The notes under the pieces: model-generated | Told to the model about the DNA's origin: nothing | Seen by the model: the letters and a program-made list of their open reading frames with translations, nothing else | Databases searched by the model: none | DNA from: WLMZ01 sp039920665 | GTDB lineage: Bacteria; Actinomycetota; Acidimicrobiia; Acidimicrobiales; Ilumatobacteraceae | DNA length: 22,888 bases | NCBI GenBank assembly: GCA_039920665.1 | Contig: JBDSDH010000268.1 | Span: 1 to 22,888 of the forward strand | Direction of reading: 5' to 3' | Part shown: one piece after another, positions 1 to 7,564 of the stretch | Layout of the letters: each line of letters begins with the position of its first letter | How positions within the stretch are numbered: position 1 is the first letter of the stretch | Program-made: the position numbers and the translations under genes

Positions 1-1
1 C

Positions 2-127
2 ATCGGCTACACCTGGGAATGCGACCTCCAACTCTTCATGAAAAAAGCGTGGGCACTCATCCCAGCCTGGGGCAACGCCACCACCCACCGCCGCCACGTC
101 GCCGACACCATCCTCGGAAAACGCTGA
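2..127 (+). CDS. Acyl-CoA dehydrogenase, C-terminal end (partial)
   Basis: The last 41 codons of a gene that begins before the window; TGA is at 125-127. The opening residues IGYTWECDLQLFMKKAWAL match the conserved C-terminal helix of acyl-CoA dehydrogenases, typically G-[YF]-T-W-E-x-D-x-x-[LF]-[FY]-x-[KR]-[KR]-A, which lies close to the FAD and the dimer interface. The rest (WGNATTHRRHVADTIL) fits the usual short tail. Such enzymes insert the alpha,beta double bond into an acyl-CoA using FAD. The catalytic base cannot be seen because the body of the protein is outside the window. The gene lies 98 bp upstream of ligase 1 on the same strand, but a good promoter lies between them, so it is probably a separate unit. 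The family call rests on one short conserved motif and is fairly safe. Confidence 0.8.
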   Translation: MGYTWECDLQLFMKKAWALIPAWGNATTHRRHVADTILGKR

Positions 128-130
128 GAG

Positions 131-159
131 TTGCCACTGTGAGCACTATCATTTATACT
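131..159 (+). promoter_or_regulatory. Sigma-70-like promoter for the ligase 1/transporter operon
   Basis: A -35 box TTGCCA at 131-136 (5 of 6 to TTGACA) is separated by exactly 17 nt from a -10 box TATACT at 154-159 (5 of 6 to TATAAT). The predicted start is near 166, about 60-70 nt before the first codon of ligase 1. The -10 sits inside the shared ATCAT-N4-ATGAT-like element at 148-161. A second TTGACA hexamer at 161-166 is followed only by a poor -10 candidate (CATGAT, 185-190), so it is the weaker choice. Confidence 0.6.
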
Positions 160-161
160 AT
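148..161 (+). promoter_or_regulatory. Candidate operator, shared element copy A
   Basis: ATCAT-TTAT-ACTAT: the left half-site is perfect and the right half-site matches 3 of 5 to ATGAT. It covers the -10 box of the ligase 1 promoter, so a bound protein would block RNA polymerase. It is one of five related sites in this window, all in promoter regions. Confidence 0.4.
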
Positions 162-180
162 TGACATCTTAGATGGTGGC

Positions 181-195
181 GCACCATGATGGTGC
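181..195 (+). promoter_or_regulatory. Perfect inverted repeat in the ligase 1 leader
   Basis: GCACCA-TGA-TGGTGC is a perfect 6-bp inverted repeat with a 3-nt spacer. It starts about 15 nt after the predicted transcription start and 31-40 nt before the start codon. It may be an operator for a dimeric repressor or a small hairpin in the 5' leader. It is unrelated to the AT-rich element just upstream. Confidence 0.4.
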
Positions 196-225
196 CACTG
201 GAGCCTGGCTCCTCGACGACAGGGG

Positions 226-1779
226 GTGATTCGATTGCGTTTCTGGAGCAGTGCTGAACTCAGCCCAGATCGGATCGCTCTCGTCGACCCACGCGGGATC
301 GAGTGGACAGCCGGCGAACTGCTGGACGCCTCCAACGCAATGGTCCACAGCCTGCGATCGATCGGAATGCGAACCGGCGACGGTCTGGCCGTCGTCCTGC
401 CCAACGGCACGGAGATGGTGGTGGCCTACCTGGCTGCGATGCAAGCCGGTTGGTACCTCACCCCGATCAACCACCACCTCGTCGGTCACGAGATCGCCCA
501 CATCCTGCAGGACTGCGAAGCAAAGGTGCTCATCGCCCACGAGCGTTTCGCAACCCAGGTCTGCGCGGCGGTCGAAGCCCTTGGCGGCACTGGACTTCGG
601 TGCTACTCGATCGGTGAGATCGAGGGCTTCGAACCAATCAAGGACCTCCTCGCCGACGCACCGAGAACGAAGCCGGACCATCTCGAAGCGGGCACCGTGA
701 TGTACTACACATCCGGAACGACCGGTCGCCCCAAGGGCGTTCGTCGTCCGCTGCCGGGCACCCACCCCGAGGATGCGACGGTTCCATTCGCAGACATGTT
801 GGCGCTGTTGGGCATCGAGTCGCATCCGGACGACGTCCACCTCTGCGGCTCGCCGCTCTATCACACAGCTGTCCTCGCATTCGCTGCATCGGCGCTGCAC
901 ACCGGCCAGACCGTGGTCCTGATGGACAAGTTCACGCCTGCCGCGATGCTCGATCTGATCGATCGATATCGGGTCACCAACTCACATATGGTGCCCACCC
1001 AGTTCCACCGACTGCTGTCGCTCAGCGACGACGAGCGCGCCGAATTCGACATCTCCACGCTGCGCTACGTGATCCACGGCGCCGCGCCATGCCCGCCCGA
1101 CGTCAAGCGCAAGATCATCGAATGGTGGGGCCCCGTCGTGTACGAGTACTACGGCACCACCGAAGGCGGTGGCACGTACGTGACATCGCAGGATTGGCTG
1201 GCGCGGCCCGGCACCGTTGGACGCCCGTGGCTGGGTGCCGACATCAAGATTCTCGACGACGACGGCAACGAGGTGCCGCCTGGCACCGAGGGCACCGTGT
1301 ACATCCTGCTCGGTGATGCAGGTTTCGAGTACTACAAGGACGAGTCCAAGACGTCGGCCTCGCGCATCGGCGACTACTTCACCGTCGGCGACATCGGTCT
1401 GCTCGACGAGGACGGCTTCCTGTTCTTGAAGGATCGCTCGGCCGACCTGATCATCGCCGGTGGCGTGAACATCTATCCGGTCGAGATCGAGAACGCGCTG
1501 CTCGGCCACCCCGCCGTCGGCGATGTGGCGGTGTTCGGAGCCCCGGACCCGGATCTCGGCGAACGCGTCGTTGCCGTTGTCGAACCGACCCGCGGTTGGG
1601 TTGCCGATGACGCACTGCGTGACGCATTGCTCGAACACTGCACGTCGACACTCGCTCGATTCAAGGTGCCACGCGAGTTGACATTCTCGGACGCCCTGCC
1701 GCGCGACCCGAGCGGAAAGCTCTACAAGCGCAAACTGCGCGAGGCCTATCGCCTCGCTGCGACTGCGCCGACAGCCTGA
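226..1779 (+). CDS. AMP-forming acyl-CoA ligase (ligase 1)
   Basis: A 517-residue ANL-superfamily enzyme that activates a carboxylic acid with ATP and joins it to CoA. The P-loop-like motif YTSGTTGRPKGV is at 161-172, the adenine-binding region YEYYGTTEGG near 307-316, the TVGD aspartate motif near 388, the hinge/CoA region (GVNIYPVEIENALL) near 420, and the catalytic lysine in PSGK at K498. The IHGAAPCP and IEWWGP segments are typical of an actinobacterial FadD-type subgroup. GTG 226 is given as the start, but AGGGGG at 221-226 is spaced better for TTG 235, which would remove three residues and may be the true start. It is the first gene of the transporter operon and probably activates the imported substrate. 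Chain length or ring specificity cannot be read. Confidence 0.9.
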   Translation: MIRLRFWSSAELSPDRIALVDPRGIEWTAGELLDASNAMVHSLRSIGMRTGDGLAVVLPNGTEMVVAYLAAMQAGWYLTPINHHLVGHEIAHILQDCEAKVLIAHERFATQVCAAVEALGGTGLRCYSIGEIEGFEPIKDLLADAPRTKPDHLEAGTVMYYTSGTTGRPKGVRRPLPGTHPEDATVPFADMLALLGIESHPDDVHLCGSPLYHTAVLAFAASALHTGQTVVLMDKFTPAAMLDLIDRYRVTNSHMVPTQFHRLLSLSDDERAEFDISTLRYVIHGAAPCPPDVKRKIIEWWGPVVYEYYGTTEGGGTYVTSQDWLARPGTVGRPWLGADIKILDDDGNEVPPGTEGTVYILLGDAGFEYYKDESKTSASRIGDYFTVGDIGLLDEDGFLFLKDRSADLIIAGGVNIYPVEIENALLGHPAVGDVAVFGAPDPDLGERVVAVVEPTRGWVADDALRDALLEHCTSTLARFKVPRELTFSDALPRDPSGKLYKRKLREAYRLAATAPTA

Positions 1780-1820
1780 CCGGCGACGCCGGACCAGAAA
1801 ATGTCCCGGGGGGATCCGGG
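1780..1820 (+). promoter_or_regulatory. Two intercistronic stem-loops before the binding-protein gene
   Basis: CCGGC-GAC-GCCGG (1780-1792) begins at the base after the ligase 1 stop codon, and CCCGG-GGGGAT-CCGGG (1805-1809 with 1816-1820) follows. Both are perfect GC stems without a T-tract. They precede the ribosome site AAAGGA (1828-1833) of the lipoprotein gene. They could partly terminate transcription or shield the downstream mRNA from 3' decay, giving the binding protein a different level from the ligase. Confidence 0.4.
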
Positions 1821-1840
1821 CAGAGACAAAGGACACCAAC

Positions 1841-3517
1841 ATGGGGATTTCACGACGCGAGTTCTGCTCGTTGGCACTGATCTCGGTCGCCGCTGCCGCG
1901 TGCAGCAGCGACAAGGCCAGTACAGACGGCACGACAGCAACCACAGCCGCCTCGACGACGACGGCCGGTACCACGGCTGAGACCACTGCTGAGACCACTG
2001 CGACGACCACTGCCGACACGGCAGCGGGCACCACGGTTGGCTCGTCCGCCGCGCCCGAGACGACAGCCGGCAGCGCCGCCGGTGATCTCGATCCGACCGC
2101 AGTGCTGCGTTACGCCTGGGTTTCGCCGACGAGTCTGGACCCGCACAAGTCGTCGATCTCGGCTGACCTGTACGTCTTGTCCGTCTTCTACGACCGGTTG
2201 ATCCACCAGAGTCCGGATGTCGAATTGGTGCCGGGTCTCGCAGAATCCTGGACCTTCGCCGATGACGGCAGCTACATCGAGCTCAAGCTCCGCAAGGGCG
2301 TGAAGTTCCACGATGGGGCCGATTTCGACGCTGACGTCGTCAAGGCCAACATCGAGCGCGGCCAGACCTTGGAGGGATCGACGGTCAAGGGCGACCTGAA
2401 GATCGTCACCAGTGTCGTCGTCATCGACCCGCTGACGGTCCAGTTGATGCTCGGTGGGCCGGCTGCGTCGTTCCCGACCATCTTGTCCAACCAGGCCGGC
2501 ATGATGATCAGCCCCAATGCGCTCGCCGATCCGAAGCTGGATCAGAATCCCGTCGGCGCCGGAATGTACCGGGCCACCGGCTACGACCCGGGTGTCAAGC
2601 TGTCGCTCGAGACGTGGGACGGCTACTGGGATCCCGAGGCTCAGTTGCTGGGCGGCATCGACATCTCGTTCATCTCCGACTTCGCAGCTCGTCTCAACGC
2701 ACTTCGGAGTGACGAAATGGATGTCGCTCGGATCGGACCGTCTCAGGTCGCGGACGCAGAAGGCGCCGATTTGGGCGTTCTGCTCCAAGACTCGCTCGAG
2801 ATCGGCATGCTGTCGTTCAACCGGGCCAAGGCGCCCCTCGACGATGTCAAAGTACGCCAGGCTCTCAACTACGCGATCGACCGCCAAGGAATCGTGGACG
2901 GACTGTTCTTCGGTCTCGGATCGCCGTCGGTTCAGGTCTTCGTCGAAGGTCTTCCCGGCTATTCCAAGGACGTGCCTGCCGATACCTATGCCTACGATCC
3001 CGACAAGGCTCGGAGTCTGCTCGCAGAGGCCGGACACGCCGATGGCTTCGACCTGGTCGTCAATGCGGCAGCGATCGAGTTCGTCATCACCTACGCCGAA
3101 GCGATCCAGGCTCAGCTCGGAGAGATCGGCGTGAACGTCACGATCAACCAGGTCGCGCTCGCGGACTATGGCAAGGTCGTCTATGCGGATGCAAACGGTG
3201 ACGGCACGGCCGTGATCGGCGCGTCTCGCGCAGACGCCAGCCAGACTGCGCTGCAGTTCCAGCCGGGTGCGTTCACCAACCCAGGTGGGGCATCGTCGCC
3301 AGAGGTCGAGGCGCTGTACAACCAGAGCCTCGATCAGACACTGAGCCTCGACGATCGCAACAAGGTGCTTGCCGAACTCGGCAAGACCCTCGTGGATCAG
3401 GCGTTCGCGCTGGTCATCTTCCACCCGAGGAACCCGTACGGTTACAACAAGCGGGTCGTGGGTCTCGAGAACTGGCGCAACATCATCGAGCTGCGCGGCG
3501 TCGGCATCCTCAAGTGA
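1841..3517 (+). CDS. Substrate-binding lipoprotein of Dpp/Opp-type ABC transporter (SBP family 5)
   Basis: A 558-residue extracytoplasmic solute receptor. The N terminus has a twin-arginine motif SRREF (4-8), a short hydrophobic stretch and a lipobox ending at C21 (AAAAC), so it is probably Tat-exported and lipid-anchored. Residues 22-81 form a Thr/Ala-rich flexible linker. The family 5 fold follows, with typical features: TSLDPHKS (97-104), YDRLI, LVPGLAESW, and LRKGVKFHDGADFDADVV, where a substrate-loading motif usually lies. The ribosome site is AAAGGA at 1828-1833. Two permease and two ATPase genes follow, completing a five-part importer. Family members bind peptides, nickel chelates, sugars or other small molecules; here the flanking CoA ligases suggest an organic acid or conjugate, which is inference. 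Confidence 0.93.
   Translation: MGISRREFCSLALISVAAAACSSDKASTDGTTATTAASTTTAGTTAETTAETTATTTADTAAGTTVGSSAAPETTAGSAAGDLDPTAVLRYAWVSPTSLDPHKSSISADLYVLSVFYDRLIHQSPDVELVPGLAESWTFADDGSYIELKLRKGVKFHDGADFDADVVKANIERGQTLEGSTVKGDLKIVTSVVVIDPLTVQLMLGGPAASFPTILSNQAGMMISPNALADPKLDQNPVGAGMYRATGYDPGVKLSLETWDGYWDPEAQLLGGIDISFISDFAARLNALRSDEMDVARIGPSQVADAEGADLGVLLQDSLEIGMLSFNRAKAPLDDVKVRQALNYAIDRQGIVDGLFFGLGSPSVQVFVEGLPGYSKDVPADTYAYDPDKARSLLAEAGHADGFDLVVNAAAIEFVITYAEAIQAQLGEIGVNVTINQVALADYGKVVYADANGDGTAVIGASRADASQTALQFQPGAFTNPGGASSPEVEALYNQSLDQTLSLDDRNKVLAELGKTLVDQAFALVIFHPRNPYGYNKRVVGLENWRNIIELRGVGILK
1973..2020 (+). repeat. 12-bp in-frame repeats in the lipoprotein linker
   Basis: Four consecutive 12-bp units (1973-1984, 1985-1996, 1997-2008, 2009-2020) encode TAET, TAET, TATT and TADT. 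The first two differ by one base. The repeat lies wholly within the disordered linker between lipid anchor and binding domain, so gain or loss of units would change tether length without breaking the frame. Confidence 0.7.
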
Positions 3518-3553
3518 CGATCGAAAAACTGTGACAGTGCGAGCGAGTACACG

Positions 3554-4495
3554 ATGATCCGAACGATTGCAAAGCGGTTGCTGGCTTTGGTGCCGATGCT
3601 GTTCGTGGTCTCCTTTGTCGTGTACTCGCTCGTGTTGCTCGTCCCCGGCGATCCGGCGGTCACGCTGGCGGGTGACAACCCGACGGCGGAACAGATCGCC
3701 GAGACGCGAGTCCGCCTCGGACTCGACGACTCGATTTTGGTCCAATACGGTCGTTGGGTGAGCAACGCCGTGCAGGGTGATCTGGGCGAGTCGCTGTACA
3801 GCACCCAACCGGTCTCGACATCGGTCATGTCGCGACTGCCGACGACGTTGTCGCTGACATTTGCCGCGATCGGCTTTGCCCTCTTGGTGGCTGTTCCGGC
3901 AGGGCTGCTCGCCGCTCGACGACCACGCGGCATCGTCGACCGACTCACCTCGGTCGGCTCGTCGATCGGCGTCGCGTTACCGAGCTTTTGGGTGGGTCTG
4001 GTCCTGATCGTGATCTTCACGATCAAGTTCGACCTCCTTCCCCCCGTTGGATACGTCGGATTGAGCGACAATCCGCTGGAGTGGCTGTCCCACATCGCGC
4101 TGCCCGCCGTGGCGCTCGGATCAGTGGCCGCCGCCGAGACCACTCGTCAACTGCGCGGAGCAATGGTCGACGTGTTGAAGACCGACTACGTCCGCACGGC
4201 CACCGCCGCCGGCATTCGCCAACGCAGCGTGATCCTTCGTTACGCGCTCAAGAACGCCGCCAGTCCAGTCCTGACCGTGGTCGGGCTGCAGGTGACGTTC
4301 TTGCTCGGTGGGTCAGCGATCGTCGAGCGGATGTTCAACATCCCAGGGCTCGGCTCGCTGGCCATCGATGCCGTGCTCAGTCGCGATCTGCCGGTCATCC
4401 AGGGGGTCATCATCGTCGCCGTCATCGTCTCGGTTCTCGCCAACCTGCTCGTCGACGTCGCGTATGGGATGCTCAATCCGAAGGTGCGTGTCTGA
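3554..4495 (+). CDS. ABC transporter permease, DppB/OppB type
   Basis: A 313-residue inner-membrane permease. The N terminus (KRLLALVPMLFVVSFVVYSLVLLVPGDPA) is the typical first membrane helix and PGDPA motif of the DppB family. A large external loop follows, then five more hydrophobic segments, starting near residues 97, 132, 175, 232 and 275. The cytoplasmic EAA loop that contacts the ATPase is DYVRTATAAGIRQRSVILRYALKN (about 196-219). The family length is about 300-340, so it is full length. It starts 36 nt after the binding-protein stop with a weak GAGCGAG ribosome site. Its TGA overlaps the ATG of the second permease by one base (TGATG), implying coupled translation. It forms the pore with the next gene product. 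Confidence 0.93.
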   Translation: MIRTIAKRLLALVPMLFVVSFVVYSLVLLVPGDPAVTLAGDNPTAEQIAETRVRLGLDDSILVQYGRWVSNAVQGDLGESLYSTQPVSTSVMSRLPTTLSLTFAAIGFALLVAVPAGLLAARRPRGIVDRLTSVGSSIGVALPSFWVGLVLIVIFTIKFDLLPPVGYVGLSDNPLEWLSHIALPAVALGSVAAAETTRQLRGAMVDVLKTDYVRTATAAGIRQRSVILRYALKNAASPVLTVVGLQVTFLLGGSAIVERMFNIPGLGSLAIDAVLSRDLPVIQGVIIVAVIVSVLANLLVDVAYGMLNPKVRV

Positions 4496-5424
4496 TGGCT
4501 GTTGTCCCGGCTGACATCGCAGCACAGACGCCGCCATCTCACGGAGGCACCGACCAGGATGCACTCCCGGATCCCGGGCGCAGTCGCCGCATCGGCTTCG
4601 TCGGCCGATACTGCGGTCGCCCAGCAGCAGTCGTCGGACTTGTCTTCCTCGCGATCGCCGCCGTCATCGCGATCTTTGCCTCCCGCGTCGCCCCCTTCGA
4701 TCCAGCGGCGCAAAACCTGCGGCTCGCCCTCAAGGGGCCCTCCGGTGATCACTGGCTCGGTACCGACGAACTCGGCCGCGACGTTCTCAGCCGGCTGATC
4801 TTCGGCGCTCGGGTCTCGCTGTTGGCAGGCTTCGAAGCGGTCGGCGTCGGTTTGCTGCTCGGTGTGCCGTTCGGCCTGATCGCGGGATACTTCGGTCGCT
4901 GGTCAGATGCAGTCATCAGTCGGGTCGCGGAGGGGGTTCTCAGCTTTCCGCCACTACTGCTCGCCATCGCGATCGTCGGGGTGCTCGGCAAGGGCATCAC
5001 CAACGCAATGCTCGCGATCGGTGTGGTCTTCGCGCCGAGGTTCCTTCGCCTGGTCCGTGGAAGCGTGCTCGCCGTGCGTGAAGAAACCTATGTGGAGGCC
5101 GCACGCAGTATCGGGTGCACCCACCGCAAGATCGTGGTCCGTCACATCTTGCCGAACGTGATCTCGCCGCTGCTCATCCAGGTCATGTTGACGGTCGGCC
5201 TGGCGATGCTGTCCGAAGCCAGCCTGAGCTTTCTCGGTCTCGGCGTGCAGCCCCCCGATGCAAGTTGGGGCGCAATGATGGGTTCCGCCTATCGCCATGT
5301 CTCGCGTCAGCCATGGCAGGCGGTCTATCCGGGCCTTGCGATCGTGCTCATCGTGCTCTCCTGCAACTCCGTCGGCGAGGGCCTGCGGGCGTCGATCGGA
5401 CGACGATCGGAGCGCCGGTCGTGA
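4495..5424 (+). CDS. ABC transporter permease, DppC/OppC type
   Basis: A 309-residue inner-membrane permease. ATG 4495 is chosen because it overlaps the preceding stop (TGATG) and gives a normal family length; the frame stays open further upstream only by chance. A soluble N terminus of about 40 residues leads into the first helix (VVGLVFLAIAAVIAIFA). The motif HWLGTDELGRDVLSRLIFGARVSL (about 84-107) is a hallmark of DppC proteins. The EAA loop is EETYVEAARSIGCTHRKIVVRHILPN, followed by LSEASLSFLGLGVQPPDASWG, the conserved C-terminal region. The gene's TGA overlaps the GTG of the first ATPase gene (GTGA). It pairs with the DppB-type subunit to form the channel. Confidence 0.93.
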   Translation: MAVVPADIAAQTPPSHGGTDQDALPDPGRSRRIGFVGRYCGRPAAVVGLVFLAIAAVIAIFASRVAPFDPAAQNLRLALKGPSGDHWLGTDELGRDVLSRLIFGARVSLLAGFEAVGVGLLLGVPFGLIAGYFGRWSDAVISRVAEGVLSFPPLLLAIAIVGVLGKGITNAMLAIGVVFAPRFLRLVRGSVLAVREETYVEAARSIGCTHRKIVVRHILPNVISPLLIQVMLTVGLAMLSEASLSFLGLGVQPPDASWGAMMGSAYRHVSRQPWQAVYPGLAIVLIVLSCNSVGEGLRASIGRRSERRS

Positions 5425-6467
5425 GCGAATCGGAATCGAGTCAGGCCAGCGGCGCTCCAGCCCGAACGGTGCTCGAGGTCGATGGGCTGTCGGTCGATTT
5501 CGGCTCCGGCAAGAGTTGGGTGCGCGTCGTCGACGATGTGTCCTTCACCGTTGGTGCCGGCGAGATCGTCGGTTTGGTCGGCGAGTCGGGATCGGGCAAG
5601 ACGGTGACGTGCTTGTCGATCACACAACTGCTCCCTCCGCGCACCTCCAAGATCAGCGGTGGCGCGATCCGACTCGGTGGTGTCGATCTCACCCAGCTCG
5701 GACGGCGTGCACTCGAAGATGTTCGAGGACGAGACATCGGGATGATCTTCCAGGAGCCGATGACCAGCCTCAACCCGGCCTTTCGGGTCGGCGACCAGAT
5801 TGCCCAGGTCGTCCGACGCCACCGCGGTGTGACCAAGCAAGCAGCGTGGAACCGGGCGGTCGAGATGCTCGACGCCGTGGGAATCCCCAGTCCTGCCGGA
5901 CGAGCCAGGAGCTATCCGCACGAGTTGTCGGGCGGCATGCGACAACGGGTGATGATCGCCATGGCACTCAGCTGCGAGCCCCAGTTGTTGATCGCGGACG
6001 AGCCGACGACCGCGCTCGATGTGACGGTGCAGGCCCAGGTACTCGATGTCCTGCGAAACATGGGGCGAGAGTTCAACACGGCGATCTTGTTCGTGACCCA
6101 CGATCTCGGAGTCGTTGCCGAACTCTGCGACCGGGTCGTGGTGATGTATGCCGGCCAGATCGTCGAGCAATCGGGCGTCGACCCGATCTTCGAGGCGCCG
6201 CAACATCCCTACACCGGCGCACTGCTGCGGGCGATGCCGCAGATCGGCGCCCGGCGGGGGCGTTTGCCGGTGATCCCCGGGACCGCCCCGCGACCGGGCC
6301 TGATGCCGACGGGCTGTCGGTTCTACGCGCGTTGCGAAGAAGCCGAGCAACGGTGCACCGAAGGCCCGATCACGCTGTCGGTGACGGCAGACGGACGGAT
6401 GGCGCGTTGCATCCACGTCGATGGGGTCGAGCAGCAGGACCAGAGTGTCGAGGTACTCGTCCAATGA
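5421..6467 (+). CDS. ABC transporter ATPase, DppD/OppD type, with four-cysteine C-terminal domain
   Basis: A 348-residue ATPase that powers the importer. Walker A GESGSGKT is at 54-61, the Q-loop glutamine at Q111 (FQEPMTSLNP), the signature LSGGMRQ at 169-175, Walker B IADE at 191-194 and the switch histidine at H227. The C-terminal oligopeptide-transporter domain (HPYTGALL onward) carries C299, C305, C312 and C330 in a C-x5-C-x6-C-x17-C pattern. In Opp/Dpp ATPases, including a mycobacterial one, this pattern is known to hold an iron-sulfur cluster. GTG 5421 is chosen because of its 4-nt GTGA overlap with the permease stop and the resulting normal length. It forms a heterodimer with the next gene product. 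Confidence 0.93.
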   Translation: MSESESSQASGAPARTVLEVDGLSVDFGSGKSWVRVVDDVSFTVGAGEIVGLVGESGSGKTVTCLSITQLLPPRTSKISGGAIRLGGVDLTQLGRRALEDVRGRDIGMIFQEPMTSLNPAFRVGDQIAQVVRRHRGVTKQAAWNRAVEMLDAVGIPSPAGRARSYPHELSGGMRQRVMIAMALSCEPQLLIADEPTTALDVTVQAQVLDVLRNMGREFNTAILFVTHDLGVVAELCDRVVVMYAGQIVEQSGVDPIFEAPQHPYTGALLRAMPQIGARRGRLPVIPGTAPRPGLMPTGCRFYARCEEAEQRCTEGPITLSVTADGRMARCIHVDGVEQQDQSVEVLVQ

Positions 6468-7564
6468 GCAACGAGGAACTGGTGACCGGTCATCCCCTTC
6501 TGACCGTCGAGGGGCTGCGGGTGTCGTTTTCGACGCGTGGCCTCTTCGGTCAACGCACCCGGACGGTGGACGCTGTCAGCGATGTCTCGTTCTCGGTCGG
6601 CCGTGGCGAGACATTGGGTGTCGTCGGTGAGTCCGGCTCCGGCAAGAGCACCACGGCTCGTGCCGTGATGCGACTGATCGATGCCGATGCTGGTTCGGTC
6701 GTGCTCGATGGTGTCGACCTCACCGCACTGCACGGCGACGCACTCCGCCAGCAACGATCCGCCCTGCAGATGGTGTTCCAGGACCCGTACTCCTCACTCG
6801 ATCCGTCGATGACGATCAGCGAGGCGGTCGAGGAGCCGCTCGAAGTGCACACTCAGCTGTCACGTTCGGAGCGGCGCGAAGCTGCAGCCGAGTTGCTCGA
6901 TCGGGTCGGGCTGGGCGTCGGCTTTGCCGATCGGTATCCGGACGAATTGTCCGGAGGCCAACGGCAGCGGGTCGCGATCGCTCGGGCGATCGCGCTGCAT
7001 CCCAAGTTGGTCGTTTGCGACGAGTCGGTCAGCGCACTCGATGTCTCGACCCAGAATCAGATCATCAACCTGCTCGATGACATCCAGGAGTCACTCGGCA
7101 CGTCCTATTTGTTCATCGCTCACGACCTGTCGGTCGTGCGTCACATCGCCCATCGAGTCGCCGTCATGTATCTCGGTCGGATCGTCGAAGTCGGACCGAC
7201 GGAACGAGTCTTCTCGGCACCGGCGCATCCGTACACAGAGGCGCTGTTGTCGGCGATCCCGCTTCCACTGCCGAGTGCGCAGCGTCGCCGAGGCCGGATC
7301 ATGCTGGCCGGCGATCCACCCGACCCGAGTCGGCAGCCGAGCGGCTGTGCTTTTCATCCTCGCTGTCAGCATGCGCTGGACCGGTGCACGACCGAGGCCC
7401 CGGTGCTGCAGCCCGTGGCCGGCGGCGGTGAGGCCTCGTGCCACCTGCTCGACCTGTCCGATCCGCCCCGCCTGCTCGGTGCGTCCGATCCCGCGTCCGA
7501 TCCCGCGAGCGACGAGCATCCCGACGCATCCTTGCTCGAGTTCGCTCCCGAGACGTCGGCGTGA
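6464..7564 (+). CDS. ABC transporter ATPase, DppF/OppF type
   Basis: A 366-residue partner ATPase. Walker A GESGSGKS is at 55-62, the Q-loop at VFQDPYSSLDP (Q106), the signature LSGGQRQ at 162-168, Walker B VCDES at 184-188 with catalytic E187, and the switch histidine at H220. C295, C301, C308 and C326 repeat exactly the C-x5-C-x6-C-x17-C spacing of the upstream ATPase, so both subunits may hold a cluster. The C-terminal tail after residue 330 is unusually long and contains a doubled ASDP segment from a 12-bp repeat near 7488-7511. ATG 6464 overlaps the preceding stop (ATGA). Its own stop overlaps the GTG of the enoyl-CoA hydratase gene, tying transport to catabolism at the translation level. 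Confidence 0.93.
   Translation: MSNEELVTGHPLLTVEGLRVSFSTRGLFGQRTRTVDAVSDVSFSVGRGETLGVVGESGSGKSTTARAVMRLIDADAGSVVLDGVDLTALHGDALRQQRSALQMVFQDPYSSLDPSMTISEAVEEPLEVHTQLSRSERREAAAELLDRVGLGVGFADRYPDELSGGQRQRVAIARAIALHPKLVVCDESVSALDVSTQNQIINLLDDIQESLGTSYLFIAHDLSVVRHIAHRVAVMYLGRIVEVGPTERVFSAPAHPYTEALLSAIPLPLPSAQRRRGRIMLAGDPPDPSRQPSGCAFHPRCQHALDRCTTEAPVLQPVAGGGEASCHLLDLSDPPRLLGASDPASDPASDEHPDASLLEFAPETSA

Noticed and set aside
161..190. Promoter using the perfect TTGACA at 161-166
   Set aside because: The only -10 at suitable spacing is CATGAT (18 nt), weaker than the TTGCCA-17-TATACT pair just upstream, though it could be a secondary promoter.
3528..3538. Short inverted repeat ACTGT-G-ACAGT between binding-protein and permease genes
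   Set aside because: Five-base arms are expected by chance, and the position in a 36-nt operon gap gives no strong reason for an operator.
1850..3808. 652-codon open frame on the minus strand opposite the binding-protein gene
   Set aside because: Antisense to a well-supported lipoprotein and permease. It lacks motifs and arises from third-position GC bias.
3988..4494. N-terminal extension of the second permease
   Set aside because: The frame is open but overlaps the first permease almost completely. ATG 4495 with the TGATG junction gives the normal DppC length.
5297..6463. N-terminal extension of the second ATPase
   Set aside because: The upstream frame is Arg/Asp-rich shadow sequence within the first ATPase gene; ATG 6464 with ATGA overlap is natural.
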